Below, in pieces: positions 16,343 to 25,789 of a stretch of DNA of 64,000 nt; the stretch's first letter is position 1; every line of letters starts with the position of its first letter. Under the pieces are notes generated by a model that was not told the origin of the DNA, did not search any database, and saw only the letters and a program-made list of their open reading frames with translations. Location of the stretch: contig CATOTI010000002.1 of NCBI GenBank assembly GCA_951813295.1, forward strand, positions 2,170,001 through 2,234,000, in the 5' to 3' direction. This DNA is from an uncultured Pseudomonadales bacterium. Lineage in GTDB: Bacteria > Pseudomonadota > Gammaproteobacteria > Pseudomonadales > Azotimanducaceae. The position numbers and the translations under genes were made by a program.

Positions 16343-17668
16343 CTAGCGGCGGCGGACGCGAACCGGCAGGTCGGTGATCCCGCGGATGAAGCTCGAATTC
16401 AGATACGTCGGTTCGCCGACGACTTCGACGCGTTCGAAGCGCGCGAGAATCTCCTCCCAGAGGATCTTGAGCTGCAGCTCGGCGAGTCGATTGCCGAGGC
16501 ATCGGTGGATGCCGTAGCCGAACGAGAGGTGTGAACGTGCGTTGGCGCGCCGGATGTCGATTGCGTCCGCGTTCTCGAAATGACGCTCGTCGCGATTACC
16601 CGATATATACCAGATACACACCCTTTCCCATTGCTTGATGGCCTTGCCGCCGATCGTCGTGTCTTCGAGGGCCGTGCGACACATATGCGCGACGGGCGAT
16701 TGCCAGCGGATGATCTCGGGCACGAGCTGCGGGACGAGCGAATGATCGGATTCGAGCAGGTCGTATTGGTCGGGGTAGCGATTGAGACCCAGCACGCCGC
16801 CCGAGATCGAGTTCCGCGTGGTGTCGTTACCGCCGACGATCAAGAGCAGCATGTTGCCGAGGAACTCGTTGGGTGGCATGTCGCGGGTCGCGTCGTTGCC
16901 GACCAGAAACGAGATCAGATCGTTGCCGCCCTTTCCGCTCGCGGCGCGCTCCTGGCGGACCGTGTTGAAGTATTCGAAGCACTTCCAGAGCTCGGCGAAA
17001 CCTTCTTCGACCGTTTCGAAGAATTCGGGATCCGCGAGCCGTTCGACCGAGTCCGACCAGTGAATCAGAAGGTGCCGGTCTTCCTGGGGTACGTCGAAGA
17101 GTGTCGCGAGCATCTGGCCTGTGAGTTCGACCGAAACGGTTCGAACCCAGTTGAAGTCCTCGCCCTCCGGCAAATCGTCGAGGATCTTCACCGCGCGTTC
17201 GCGGATGAGATTCGCGAGTTCGGCGAGATGTGTCGGTGTGAACATCGGCGCGACGACCTTACGTTGGGCGTCGTGCTTCGGCTGATCCTCCATGATGAAC
17301 ATCGGCAGGTGGAACATAGGATTGACGTCCTGCTCGCGGCGTTGACCGCCGAGCCGGATGCCGCCGTTGTCGATATCTGACGAGAAGACCTTGTGGTTCA
17401 TGTCCACGGCTTTGACGTCTTCGTAGCGCGTCACCGACCAATACGAACCGAACTGGCTCTCGGCGCAGTAGTGCACCGGATCTTCGGCCCGCAGTCTCGC
17501 CAGGTACTCGAGCGCACGATTCGACTGATGGAGTTGGGGATGTCCAGGATTGAACGTCTCCAGCGGGAGATCGTAGGGATCGGCGTCGACGTCGATAGCC
17601 CACGCTTCCCTCCATTCGCGGTTCGTCGTGGCTTCGGGGGTGATCGGCGAGTCGGTCGATTCGGTCAA
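16343..17668 (-). CDS. Cytochrome P450, CYP153-like
   Basis: 441 residues. The I-helix motif GGNDTTRNS, the ExxR region (PEIIRWQSPVAHMCR) and the heme-binding loop FGYGIHRCLGNRLAELQL are all intact. The stretches FNWVRTVSVELTGQMLATL and WYISGNRDERHFENADAI resemble CYP153 alkane and fatty-acid terminal hydroxylases. A medium-chain hydroxylase role is therefore likely, though the substrate could differ. The start is TTG at 17668. No ferredoxin or reductase gene is adjacent; the only ferredoxin seen is at 44604. Confidence 0.88.
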   Translation of the reverse strand: MTESTDSPITPEATTNREWREAWAIDVDADPYDLPLETFNPGHPQLHQSNRALEYLARLRAEDPVHYCAESQFGSYWSVTRYEDVKAVDMNHKVFSSDIDNGGIRLGGQRREQDVNPMFHLPMFIMEDQPKHDAQRKVVAPMFTPTHLAELANLIRERAVKILDDLPEGEDFNWVRTVSVELTGQMLATLFDVPQEDRHLLIHWSDSVERLADPEFFETVEEGFAELWKCFEYFNTVRQERAASGKGGNDLISFLVGNDATRDMPPNEFLGNMLLLIVGGNDTTRNSISGGVLGLNRYPDQYDLLESDHSLVPQLVPEIIRWQSPVAHMCRTALEDTTIGGKAIKQWERVCIWYISGNRDERHFENADAIDIRRANARSHLSFGYGIHRCLGNRLAELQLKILWEEILARFERVEVVGEPTYLNSSFIRGITDLPVRVRRR

Positions 17669-17742
17669 TGTGGTCTCGGTTCTGCTTTCTCTCGAACGCG
17701 AAGGAGAGCACCCTCGACGACGTGGGTCAAAAGGTGATGACG

Positions 17743-18903
17743 ATGCGGATCACGGGCGTTCGATCTTTCTGTTTTTCGGACGATGCGGGACGGAAGTACT
17801 TCATCGTGAAAGTCGAGACCGATGCCGGGATTTCCGGGCTCGGCGAGGTCGGCATACCCCACTGGGGTGGTGCGATCAGTGCCGCCGTGACGCATCTCGG
17901 CGAGTTCATCGAAGGCGCTGATCCTTTGGCGACCGAAGCGATCTGGCAACGCTGCTTCCGGATCGGTTTCTTCCCGGCCGATCGGGTCTATGGCTGCGCG
18001 CTTTCCGCGATCGACATCGCGCTCTGGGACATCAAAGGGAAGGCTCTTGGGCTTCCTGTCTACAAACTCCTCGGTGGTGCCGTGCGCGACAAGGTGGTTT
18101 GTTATCCGCACACGCAAGGCATCGGGCGCGATGGCCTCCTCGATAGCTGCCGGCGCGCCGTCGACGATGGCTGGAAATTCGTCCGCTGGCATGTGCCGAG
18201 CGCACGCGAAGCCGGCACGGGCGACGAGGATCTGCTCGAACCGCGGGAAGCCGTGCCGCAGACCGTGGATCTATTCGCGGCCCTGCGCGACGCGGTCGGT
18301 GATGACATCGAAATTTGTCTCGACGTCCACACGCGATTGGATACGGCCGCGACGATCGAACTTGCGTCCCGGCTCGAACCTTATCGCCCTTTTTTCCTGG
18401 AAGACCCGCTCCGCTCCGAGAACCCAGCGAGCTATCGCACGCTGGCGCGCCATGGGCGCGTACCGATCGCGGCGGGTGAGCAGTGGACGGGCAAATGGGC
18501 GTTTCGTGAGGTGATCGAGGAAGAGCTCGTCCGCTACGCGCGCATCGATCTATGCATCGCGGGTGGGATCACGGAGGCGGCGAAGATCGCGCACTCGTGT
18601 GAGACCCACTACATCGACATCGTGCCGCACAACCCCTTGGGTCCCGTCAGCGCGGCGGCCGGTGTGGCGCTCTGCATGGCGTTGACGAATGTCGCGGTGC
18701 AGGAAATGCCTCGCGCGCCGGGCAGTTATGCCAATGATCTCTTTCCGCGCCAGATCGGCTGGGCAGACGGATATGCATTCTGTCGTGACGAGCCAGGGCT
18801 CGGGGTCGAACTCGACGAAGCGTTGGCGGAAGAACGCCGCGCCCCGCTGAACGGCCGATTGACGGAACTACACCGGCGCGACGGCGCGTTTACGAACTGG
18901 TAG
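17743..18903 (+). CDS. Mandelate racemase/galactonate dehydratase-like enolase-superfamily enzyme
   Basis: 386 residues from the ATG at 17743 (another ATG at 17737), with AAAGG upstream. The capping domain begins MRITGVRSFCF. The barrel carries the expected metal ligands: Asp in LDVHTR (a D-x-H pair typical of this subgroup), Glu in FLEDPL and Glu in AAGEQW, then HNPLGPV near the C-terminus. It would dehydrate or racemise a sugar acid or related hydroxyacid. It lies divergent from the P450 gene. Its last 14 bases overlap the convergent MATE gene. Confidence 0.85.
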   Translation: MRITGVRSFCFSDDAGRKYFIVKVETDAGISGLGEVGIPHWGGAISAAVTHLGEFIEGADPLATEAIWQRCFRIGFFPADRVYGCALSAIDIALWDIKGKALGLPVYKLLGGAVRDKVVCYPHTQGIGRDGLLDSCRRAVDDGWKFVRWHVPSAREAGTGDEDLLEPREAVPQTVDLFAALRDAVGDDIEICLDVHTRLDTAATIELASRLEPYRPFFLEDPLRSENPASYRTLARHGRVPIAAGEQWTGKWAFREVIEEELVRYARIDLCIAGGITEAAKIAHSCETHYIDIVPHNPLGPVSAAAGVALCMALTNVAVQEMPRAPGSYANDLFPRQIGWADGYAFCRDEPGLGVELDEALAEERRAPLNGRLTELHRRDGAFTNW

Positions 18904-20320
18904 CGGCGCTTGTGTTGCCGGCCTCGACGACGGATGTCGCGCCCGGTTGATCGATCAGTCGCTTGAGCCAGAAATAGGCCCAGAGGCCGACGACGACGCT
19001 GGTTGCCGATGTTGCAAAGAAGATACCCACGAAGCCGTAGAAGTAGTCGGCGACGATCGCGAGAGGGACGTAGAGCACGGCCATCCGCGCCATCGAGAGG
19101 ATCAGCGACGGGATGGGCTTGCCGAGTGCGTTGAACGTCGATGTCGCGACGCTCTGCAGGCCCATGAAGCCAATCGAGAACGGCACGATCAGGAGATACA
19201 GCGTCGCGGATTGGATGACGTCCGGGTCGTCGTTGATCATGCCGACGATCGTCTCGGCGAAGAACAGCATAAAGAGGAAACAGAACGCGCCCCAGACGAC
19301 GCAAAAGCCGTTGACGATCTGGATCGCTCTACGCACGCGGTTGTAACGACGAGCGCCCCAGTTCATGCCGACGAACGGTCCGATAGCGGAAGCGGTCGCC
19401 ATCAGGATCATCATGATGAACATATCCGCGCGCATTGCGATGCTGAATCCCGCGACCACCGCCGCGCCGTGACCGGCGAGTAACCGCGTGATGATGCCGG
19501 ACGCGACCGGGCTCACCAGGCTCGTCGCCATCGAGGGTAGCCCGACGTGCAGGATCGAGCGCCAGGATTCGCCGATTCGTTCCAGCGTCGGTGCGAGCAA
19601 ACGCTCGCGGTGGACGAGCCAGTAGAACGAGATCGTCATCGGGATGACGCCGCCGATCAGGAAGGCGGTCGCAGCGCCGCGGATGCCGAGTTCCGGGAAA
19701 CCCAGCAGACCGAAAATCAGGAGCGGAGCAAAGATCACCTGGAGAACCGATCCGAGCGCCATGACGATCCCGGGAACGGAGGCGTGGCCGGTAGCCCGAA
19801 GCAGGCTGGTGGCGATCGTTGATGTGGCGAAGAAGGGCGCGCCCGCGAACCAGATCGTCACGTATTGCTCGATCAGGACGAGTACTTCGTCGGGCGCGCC
19901 CATCAGCTGAAAGAGCGGTATGGCGAAGGTGTAGCCCGCGAAGCCGAGGGTCGAGATGATCAAGAGCCCCAGCAGCATCGCGTGCGTGCAGAGCCGTCGA
20001 ACCGCGACGAAGTCGTCTTCGCCGACCTTACGTGCGATGACGGACGAAGCGCCGATGCCGAGGCCATTGGCGACGCTCATCATCACCATCGTCACCGGCA
20101 TGATGAAACCGAGGGCGGCGAGGGCGTTGGTGCTCAACATACCGAGGTAGACGGCTTCGAGCATCGACGTAATCACCCAGGACATATAGCCGAGCGACAG
20201 AAACGCCGAGAGACGCACGATATGGCGTTGGACGGAACCTTGCGTGAAGTCCGTCGAGGGCGCGGCTTTGGGTTCGCTCACGTGAGATTTTGGCTGGGCA
20301 ATCGACGAAGTGTCGCACAT
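18890..20320 (-). CDS. MATE-family efflux transporter
   Basis: 476 residues from the ATG at 20320; a longer form from 20401 would run into the upstream gene. About twelve membrane segments are visible, with an internal repeat typical of the MATE family (GSVQRHIVRLSAFLSLG in the first half, RSILHVGLPSMATSLVSPVA in the second). It would export cations or drugs against Na+ or H+. It follows the unknown membrane protein gene on the same strand, with a 40-base gap. No Shine-Dalgarno site settles the start. Confidence 0.83.
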   Translation of the reverse strand: MCDTSSIAQPKSHVSEPKAAPSTDFTQGSVQRHIVRLSAFLSLGYMSWVITSMLEAVYLGMLSTNALAALGFIMPVTMVMMSVANGLGIGASSVIARKVGEDDFVAVRRLCTHAMLLGLLIISTLGFAGYTFAIPLFQLMGAPDEVLVLIEQYVTIWFAGAPFFATSTIATSLLRATGHASVPGIVMALGSVLQVIFAPLLIFGLLGFPELGIRGAATAFLIGGVIPMTISFYWLVHRERLLAPTLERIGESWRSILHVGLPSMATSLVSPVASGIITRLLAGHGAAVVAGFSIAMRADMFIMMILMATASAIGPFVGMNWGARRYNRVRRAIQIVNGFCVVWGAFCFLFMLFFAETIVGMINDDPDVIQSATLYLLIVPFSIGFMGLQSVATSTFNALGKPIPSLILSMARMAVLYVPLAIVADYFYGFVGIFFATSATSVVVGLWAYFWLKRLIDQPGATSVVEAGNTSAATSS

Positions 20321-20360
20321 GCGTGCGGGGCGAGCGCCGTGCGGAACCCTCGGCGGCGGT

Positions 20361-21026
20361 TCAGCCGGTCGAATCTTCGCCCGAGGGGGGTTGCCGGTCA
20401 TCTGCCAGCGACTCGCGCCAGAAGCGGGCCATATTCGCGAACTGCCAGGCGATGATCACGAAGCTCGCGGAGACGATGATCAGCGCCATGATCCCCTGGT
20501 CACGGCTCGCGAGCAGATAGATGCCGCCGATACCGAGGGCGATGACGATCGCGATGCTCGGTAGGAAATCGCGCAACGTCGCCGGCGTCCGCCGGACGAA
20601 GAATGCATCGTTCGACCCCTCGAGTCGGGCGGCCCGCAGAGTGATCTGACTCGTCCAGGTCATGATCGCGAAAATGAGGGCAAGGTCGATCATCCACCAG
20701 CCGAGATGTCGCGCACCGAGCGACTCGATCAGCATGAACTCGACGATGCCGAAAACGAACGGGAGTACCGAGTCGCGTGTGCTCGGTGTCCAGACGAAGC
20801 GCATCACGTTGTTCGAGTAGATGATCCAGATGAGCATGATGCCGAGCAGCGTGCTGGCGATCTGGACCCAGTGGATCGCATCTTCGACGCTGAACGTCGC
20901 CAGGGGGCTGGCTTCGCGCACATGGGACCAGAGCAGCTCGAGCGCCAGGGCCTGCACGATGCTGGTCAGCGTTAAGAGTGCCACTGGCATCTGCGCTTTG
21001 ACGCGTTCGCGAATCTCCTGGCTCAA
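20361..21026 (-). CDS. Integral membrane protein of unknown function
   Basis: About 221 residues if TTG at 21026 is used; the next ATG is at 20990. Roughly six hydrophobic helices are visible, for example LLGIMLIWIIYSNNV, VFGIVEFMLIESLG, MIDLALIFAIMTWTSQ, IAIVIALGIGGIYLLA and GIMALIIVSASFVIIAWQF. I recognise no family motif. It is upstream of and probably co-transcribed with the MATE exporter. Codon use and clean helices make it a real gene; the start is the weak point. Confidence 0.7.
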   Translation of the reverse strand: MSQEIRERVKAQMPVALLTLTSIVQALALELLWSHVREASPLATFSVEDAIHWVQIASTLLGIMLIWIIYSNNVMRFVWTPSTRDSVLPFVFGIVEFMLIESLGARHLGWWMIDLALIFAIMTWTSQITLRAARLEGSNDAFFVRRTPATLRDFLPSIAIVIALGIGGIYLLASRDQGIMALIIVSASFVIIAWQFANMARFWRESLADDRQPPSGEDSTG

Positions 21027-21148
21027 AAAACTTTGCCTTGGGCATATCGTCGAACCAGGACCGTAGGAAGCACCGCGGCGGCGGTCAACACTTGCACCGC
21101 ACGATCGACTGCGTGAGGGTCCTGTTTCCCGGATCAGGAGGGATGGGG

Positions 21149-22534
21149 ATGAAGGCACAGTTTTCGGTTAGCCGGTTCATCATGTTCGCGGCGGCGGTGT
21201 TTCTCGCGGCTAGTGCTTCGGCCGCGAAGCTCGTCGAGGTGGCGGAAGCGGAGAAGGCGTGGAACGCGCCGACGATCGATCTCGCGGAGCATGGCTACGT
21301 GGTCGAAGAGTTCTACCTCGACGGCGTGGCCGCGTCGTTCGAAGCCGTCGGCGAGCGTTCGCGTGACGGTCGGTGGGAAACGCGACGTCTCGATGGAACG
21401 GCGCCGTTCAAGAGCCGCATCCTCGTCGTTCGGCCGAGCGACCCGAAAGATTTCAACGGCACGGTCGTCGTCCATTGGCAGAACGTGACGGCCGGGTTCG
21501 AGCTTGGATCCGTGACGGGTGGTGAGATTCTGAATGGCTACGCGTGGGTCGGCGTCTCGGCGCAAAAGATCGGCATCGACGGAATGGGCGAAGCGCCCAA
21601 TGGGCTCCGGCAGTGGAACCCCGCACGCTACGGCGTGCTCGAACATCCCGGTGATGCGTACTCCTACGACATCTTCACGCAGGCCGGCCGTGTGGTCGGG
21701 CCAAAGCGATCCGGCGCGGTCGACCCGATGGGTGGCCTCGACGTCGAGCGGTTGATCGCGGCTGGCGCTTCGCAATCGGCGCATCGCTTACGCACCTACA
21801 TCAACGGCGTGCACCACCATGAAAACGTCTTCGACGGCTACATTCCGTACATCGATTTTGGCGGATTGACGCCGTTCGACAACCTGCCGCGTCCGCCCGG
21901 CGGGGGTGGGATGCGCGAGCAGGCGTCGATCCGTACGGATCTCGACGTGCCGGTGATGGTCGTCAACTCAGAGACGGAAACCTCCTTCTACTATGGTGTG
22001 CGAGAGGACGATTCGCCCGGCTTCCGGTTCTGGGAAGTCGCCGGTACGTCGCACGTTGCCGCACCGGAAGGTCAAGCGATGCCCGGGCTCCAATCGCCGA
22101 ATTGGCTGTCGTTCGGTCCGGTCTACGATTCGGCCATTCGACACGTGCACGGTTGGATCCGGGACGACGTCACGCCGCCATCGCTGCCGCGTATCAAGGT
22201 GGCGAGCACGGCTGGCCCGATGCCTGGCGTCGAGCGTGACGCAATGGGTAATGCGGTTGGCGGCATCCGGTTACCCGAAATGGAAGTGCCGACCGCGGTA
22301 CACAGCGGGGTCGGCTCGATGAGTGCGGAGAACCGCTTCGGCTTTCTCTACGGCAAGGCCGAGGACTTGCCGGCCGAGCGTTTGGCGGAGCTTTATCCGT
22401 CACGCGAGGCATATCTCGACGGGTTCGAAGCTGCGCTCGATCGCGTGATCGCGAGCGGTGCGGTTCTCGACTCGGCCAAGGCTTCGATCATGGCGGCCGC
22501 CGAGGCGCGGTTCGACCGGCTGTTGGGAGGCTGA
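21149..22534 (+). CDS. Exported alpha/beta-hydrolase-domain protein (Abhydrolase_10 type)
   Basis: 461 residues from the ATG at 21149, which is seven bases past AGGAGGG; an earlier ATG at 21143 is too close to that site. A signal peptide (about 1-26, ending ASASAAK) directs export. The nucleophile elbow is GASQSAHRL, in the style of the large alpha/beta hydrolase domain family, and a late His lies in AGTSHVAAPEG. Members are mostly uncharacterised esterases. It heads a run with an aromatic-acid-type transporter and two dehydrogenases, so an extracytoplasmic ester may be its substrate. Confidence 0.8.
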   Translation: MKAQFSVSRFIMFAAAVFLAASASAAKLVEVAEAEKAWNAPTIDLAEHGYVVEEFYLDGVAASFEAVGERSRDGRWETRRLDGTAPFKSRILVVRPSDPKDFNGTVVVHWQNVTAGFELGSVTGGEILNGYAWVGVSAQKIGIDGMGEAPNGLRQWNPARYGVLEHPGDAYSYDIFTQAGRVVGPKRSGAVDPMGGLDVERLIAAGASQSAHRLRTYINGVHHHENVFDGYIPYIDFGGLTPFDNLPRPPGGGGMREQASIRTDLDVPVMVVNSETETSFYYGVREDDSPGFRFWEVAGTSHVAAPEGQAMPGLQSPNWLSFGPVYDSAIRHVHGWIRDDVTPPSLPRIKVASTAGPMPGVERDAMGNAVGGIRLPEMEVPTAVHSGVGSMSAENRFGFLYGKAEDLPAERLAELYPSREAYLDGFEAALDRVIASGAVLDSAKASIMAAAEARFDRLLGG

Positions 22535-22570
22535 TGGTGGAGGCTTGCGTTGGCCGTGAAGTGCTGAACG

Positions 22571-23887
22571 TTGGCTGACGCGACGCAAACCGCCGAGGAG
22601 TATCTCGCCGAGGTCGTCGACACGGGGCGGATCGGTCGTCAGCAGATTCTCGTCGTCGCGCTCTGCATGCTCTTCAACGCGCTCGACGGGTTCGACATCT
22701 CGGCGATGTCGGTCGTCGCGAGCGTGGTCGCACAGGAACTCGAACTCTCGCCCGAGCGGTTGGGTTGGATATTCAGCTTTGCGCTCGCCGGGATGATGGC
22801 AGGCGCCATGTTGCTTGCGCCGCTGGCGGACCTCTGGGGTCGACGCACGGTCACGATCGCGAGCATGGCGTTGGTCGGTGTTTCGATCCTGGCGACCGCC
22901 CGCGCAGATTCCCTCACCGAGTTCATCGCGCTGCGTTTCTTGAGTGGCATCGGCGCAGGCGCGATGCTCGCGAGCCAGGCAGCGCTGGCGGCCGAATACA
23001 GCCCGGCGAAGTATCGTGCGGCGGCTGTTGCGTTGGTGACGTCTGGGTATCCGCTGGGGGCGATGATGACCAGCGTCGTCGGTGGATTCGTGATCCCCGA
23101 TTTCGGCTGGCGCGGGATGTTCTTCGTCGGCGGTGTCACGACCATCGCGATGGTAGTGCTCGCGTTTCTACTGTTGCCCGAGTCACTCAAGTACCTGCTC
23201 GAACGGCGACCGGCCAAAGCCCTCGAGCGTGCCAACGGGATCCTTCGAAAGATGGGACGCGATGCGCTGGCCGTGCTCCCCGAGGTCGTACGCGCGGACG
23301 ACGAAGGTACGTCGCGGTTCGGGCTGCTCGAACCGGGATTGCGGGTAAAGACCTTGACGCTCTGGACCGCGTTCCTGCTGACCTTCAGCACGCTCTACTT
23401 CCTGATGAGCTGGATTCCCGCGCTCGTCGAAGGTGCCGGCCAGACGACCGAGGCGGGTCGGGATGCCTTCTTCCTTTTCAACGTCGGCGGCGTGGTCGGG
23501 ATCTATCTCATGAGCTTCGCCTCGACACGCTGGAAGCTGACGAACGTCGTCTGCGTGCTGTCACTCGCGGCCGGCGCCGCGATGGCGATCTTTGCCTGGT
23601 TGCCGACCGAGCTCGCGCTCATGATGGTTTTGATCCTCGTGATCGGCATATTGCAGCAGGGCGGCTTTACCGGGCTCTACAGCACCGCGGCGAAGCTCTA
23701 CCCGACGGAGCAACGCTCGACGGGTGTCGGCTGGGCCATCGGTCTCGGTCGATTCGGCGCCGTGGTTGGCCCGGCGGTTGCGGGCTATCTCCTGGCGGCC
23801 GGATTCACGATTTCGGGTGTGTTCTTTTTCTTCGCGGTACCGATGGCGATTGGTGGCCTGGTGGCCTATCGACTGCACGTCGAGTGA
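22571..23887 (+). CDS. MFS transporter, AAHS (aromatic acid:H+ symporter) type
   Basis: 438 residues and twelve predicted helices. The helix-1 motif LDGFDISAM (38-46) and the loop LAPLADLWGRR match the AAHS branch that takes up benzoate- or 4-hydroxybenzoate-like acids. An in-frame TGA at 22565 forces the start to be TTG at 22571, unless translation begins much later. It is located between an exported hydrolase and a 2-hydroxyacid dehydrogenase, suggesting uptake of an acid released outside the cytoplasm. Confidence 0.85.
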   Translation: MADATQTAEEYLAEVVDTGRIGRQQILVVALCMLFNALDGFDISAMSVVASVVAQELELSPERLGWIFSFALAGMMAGAMLLAPLADLWGRRTVTIASMALVGVSILATARADSLTEFIALRFLSGIGAGAMLASQAALAAEYSPAKYRAAAVALVTSGYPLGAMMTSVVGGFVIPDFGWRGMFFVGGVTTIAMVVLAFLLLPESLKYLLERRPAKALERANGILRKMGRDALAVLPEVVRADDEGTSRFGLLEPGLRVKTLTLWTAFLLTFSTLYFLMSWIPALVEGAGQTTEAGRDAFFLFNVGGVVGIYLMSFASTRWKLTNVVCVLSLAAGAAMAIFAWLPTELALMMVLILVIGILQQGGFTGLYSTAAKLYPTEQRSTGVGWAIGLGRFGAVVGPAVAGYLLAAGFTISGVFFFFAVPMAIGGLVAYRLHVE

Positions 23888-23927
23888 GCCGAGCCTGATC
23901 GGTCCCGCGGTTTCGAGGTTGGTTCAA

Positions 23928-24878
23928 ATGCAGATTCTGTTTCTCTACGGCCGACGCCTGGTTCCCGAGATGATTCTCGAAGCGGCGCAGGAACGCCTGC
24001 CCGAAGGGTATTCGCTCGCGCTCTGCGATGACTCGGTCGGCGAGGCCGAGCGCGATGCGCTGATTGCCGAGGCCGATTTCGTGATGCTCTACGGTCTACC
24101 GTTCGCGGTTCCGCAGGAGGGTCGAGTACGACTCCTGCAACTCCTGAGCGCTGGCTACGACCGGTTGGATCTCGACGCGCTGGCGCGAGCGGATATCCCT
24201 GTCGCCAACAACGGCGGCGCGAATGCGCAAACCGTTGCCGAGCATGCAGTGTTGTTGATGCTCGCCGTGCTCAAACAACTGCCCGATCATCACAACGCCA
24301 TGGTCGACCGCAAGTGGATCGGACTCACGCGCGGCACGTCGCTCAAGGAGCTCAACGGCAAACAGGTCGGCATCGTCGGTCTCGGGAAGATCGGTGCCAA
24401 AGTTGCGCGGATGGTCGCGGGCTTCGGCGCACGGTCGGTCTATTCGGACGTCGTCGAGCACGACGTCGACATTGCGCGGATGACTCTCGATCAACTGCTC
24501 GAGACGTCCGACATCGTGACGATCCACACGCCGTTGACGCCAGCCACGAAGGGATTCATCGACGCGGAAGCACTGGATCGGATGCCGGCGCACGCCGTTT
24601 TGGTCAACACATCGCGTGGCGATGTCATCGATGAGATGGCGCTCGTCAAAAAGCTCGAGGCGGGCGAACTCGGCGGCGTCGGCCTCGATGTGTTCGAGAA
24701 AGAGCCGCTGCCGACCGACAGTGTTTGGCCCGCCCTTTGTCGCGAGCACGGCAATATCGTCATCACACCGCATGTCGCGGGAACGACGCTCGACACCTGG
24801 TGGCGCCGGCTCGCTTTCGCCTATTCGAATTTCGAACGGGTGGCGCGCGGCGAGTCTGCCGAAGGCTTGGTGAGCTGA
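23928..24878 (+). CDS. D-isomer-specific 2-hydroxyacid dehydrogenase
   Basis: 316 residues from the ATG at 23928. The NAD motif is GLGKIG, the catalytic Arg is in NTSRGDVID, the Glu in FEKEPLP and the His in TPHVAG, so the full triad is present. Such enzymes reduce a 2-oxoacid or oxidise a D-2-hydroxyacid. Its stop overlaps the start of the next SDR gene (TGATG), so the two are translationally coupled. The transporter is directly upstream. Confidence 0.88.
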   Translation: MQILFLYGRRLVPEMILEAAQERLPEGYSLALCDDSVGEAERDALIAEADFVMLYGLPFAVPQEGRVRLLQLLSAGYDRLDLDALARADIPVANNGGANAQTVAEHAVLLMLAVLKQLPDHHNAMVDRKWIGLTRGTSLKELNGKQVGIVGLGKIGAKVARMVAGFGARSVYSDVVEHDVDIARMTLDQLLETSDIVTIHTPLTPATKGFIDAEALDRMPAHAVLVNTSRGDVIDEMALVKKLEAGELGGVGLDVFEKEPLPTDSVWPALCREHGNIVITPHVAGTTLDTWWRRLAFAYSNFERVARGESAEGLVS

Positions 24879-25789
24879 TGGATACGCTGAACGAAGGTCG
24901 AGTCGTTGCGATTACCGGCGCCGGTCGCGGGCTCGGGCGCACCTATGCGTTGTCGTTCGCCGCGAGCGGCGCCAACGTCGTCGTCAACGACCTGGGTACC
25001 GATGTCGACGGCACCGGGGCGACGGCCGGCATCGCGCAGGGCGTGGTCGATGAGATCGTGGCGGCGGGCGGTGAAGCGACGGCCGATACGAGCGACATTT
25101 CGACGGCCGAGGGCGGTCGCCGACTCGTCGATACTGCGATCGAGAGCTACGGGCAGCTCGACGTACTCGTCTGTAACGCGGGTGCTTATCGCGTCGAGTG
25201 GCTCTGGGATACGACGATCGAAGGCTGGGACTCGATGATGCGAGTGCATCTGAACGGCTTGTTCTGTCCCGCGATCGCCGCGATCGAACATTGGCGCGGG
25301 CGCCCGGCGGCGGAACTCGATGCGCGGCTGATCTGCATCACCTCGCAGTCGGGACTCTTCTCCGCGGAGGCGACGGCCGCCTACGACACGGCCAAAACTG
25401 GCGTTGCCGGATTCGTCGGCGTCGCGGCTAAAGAACTCGCGCCGTTCTCCATCACCGTGAACGGCGTCGCGCCGCGCGCGAACACGAGGATGACGGAGCT
25501 CGCGCTCACGGGTCGGCGCCAGATCGATGCCCCGGGCGCTGGTGACGGCATGGCACCGACAAATCGGCCCAAGGAAACACGTGCGCCCGTGCCCGATGAC
25601 ATCGCGCCTTTCGTTTCGTGGCTCGGCAGTCCCGAGTCACGTGACGTCACCGGCCGGATCTTCACGGTGACGGCGGGACGGATCACGTTGATCAAGCCGT
25701 GGAGTAACGGGCCGAGCCACCTCGGCTCGGATATCACGATGGGCGAGATGCGCGGCATCGTCGATGGTCTGATGGCCGAAGCCGACTAA
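24878..25789 (+). CDS. SDR-family dehydrogenase (3-hydroxyacyl-CoA dehydrogenase-like)
   Basis: 303 residues. TGAGRGLG is at 13-20, VVVNDLGTD follows as in the dehydrogenase domain of multifunctional beta-oxidation enzymes, then NAG, a Ser in CITSQSG and YDTAK. The segment between the active site and the end (PAPGAGDGMAPTNRPKE region, about 225-245) is longer than in simple SDRs. It would oxidise a hydroxyl with NAD(P). Start and stop codons overlap the preceding dehydrogenase gene. Its last 4 bases overlap the convergent S41 peptidase gene. Confidence 0.83.
   Translation: MDTLNEGRVVAITGAGRGLGRTYALSFAASGANVVVNDLGTDVDGTGATAGIAQGVVDEIVAAGGEATADTSDISTAEGGRRLVDTAIESYGQLDVLVCNAGAYRVEWLWDTTIEGWDSMMRVHLNGLFCPAIAAIEHWRGRPAAELDARLICITSQSGLFSAEATAAYDTAKTGVAGFVGVAAKELAPFSITVNGVAPRANTRMTELALTGRRQIDAPGAGDGMAPTNRPKETRAPVPDDIAPFVSWLGSPESRDVTGRIFTVTAGRITLIKPWSNGPSHLGSDITMGEMRGIVDGLMAEAD

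Noticed and set aside
22765..23898. Plus-strand frame (377 codons) inside the AAHS transporter
   Set aside because: Arg/Gly-rich translation without hydrophobic helices; it overlaps a clear transporter in another frame.
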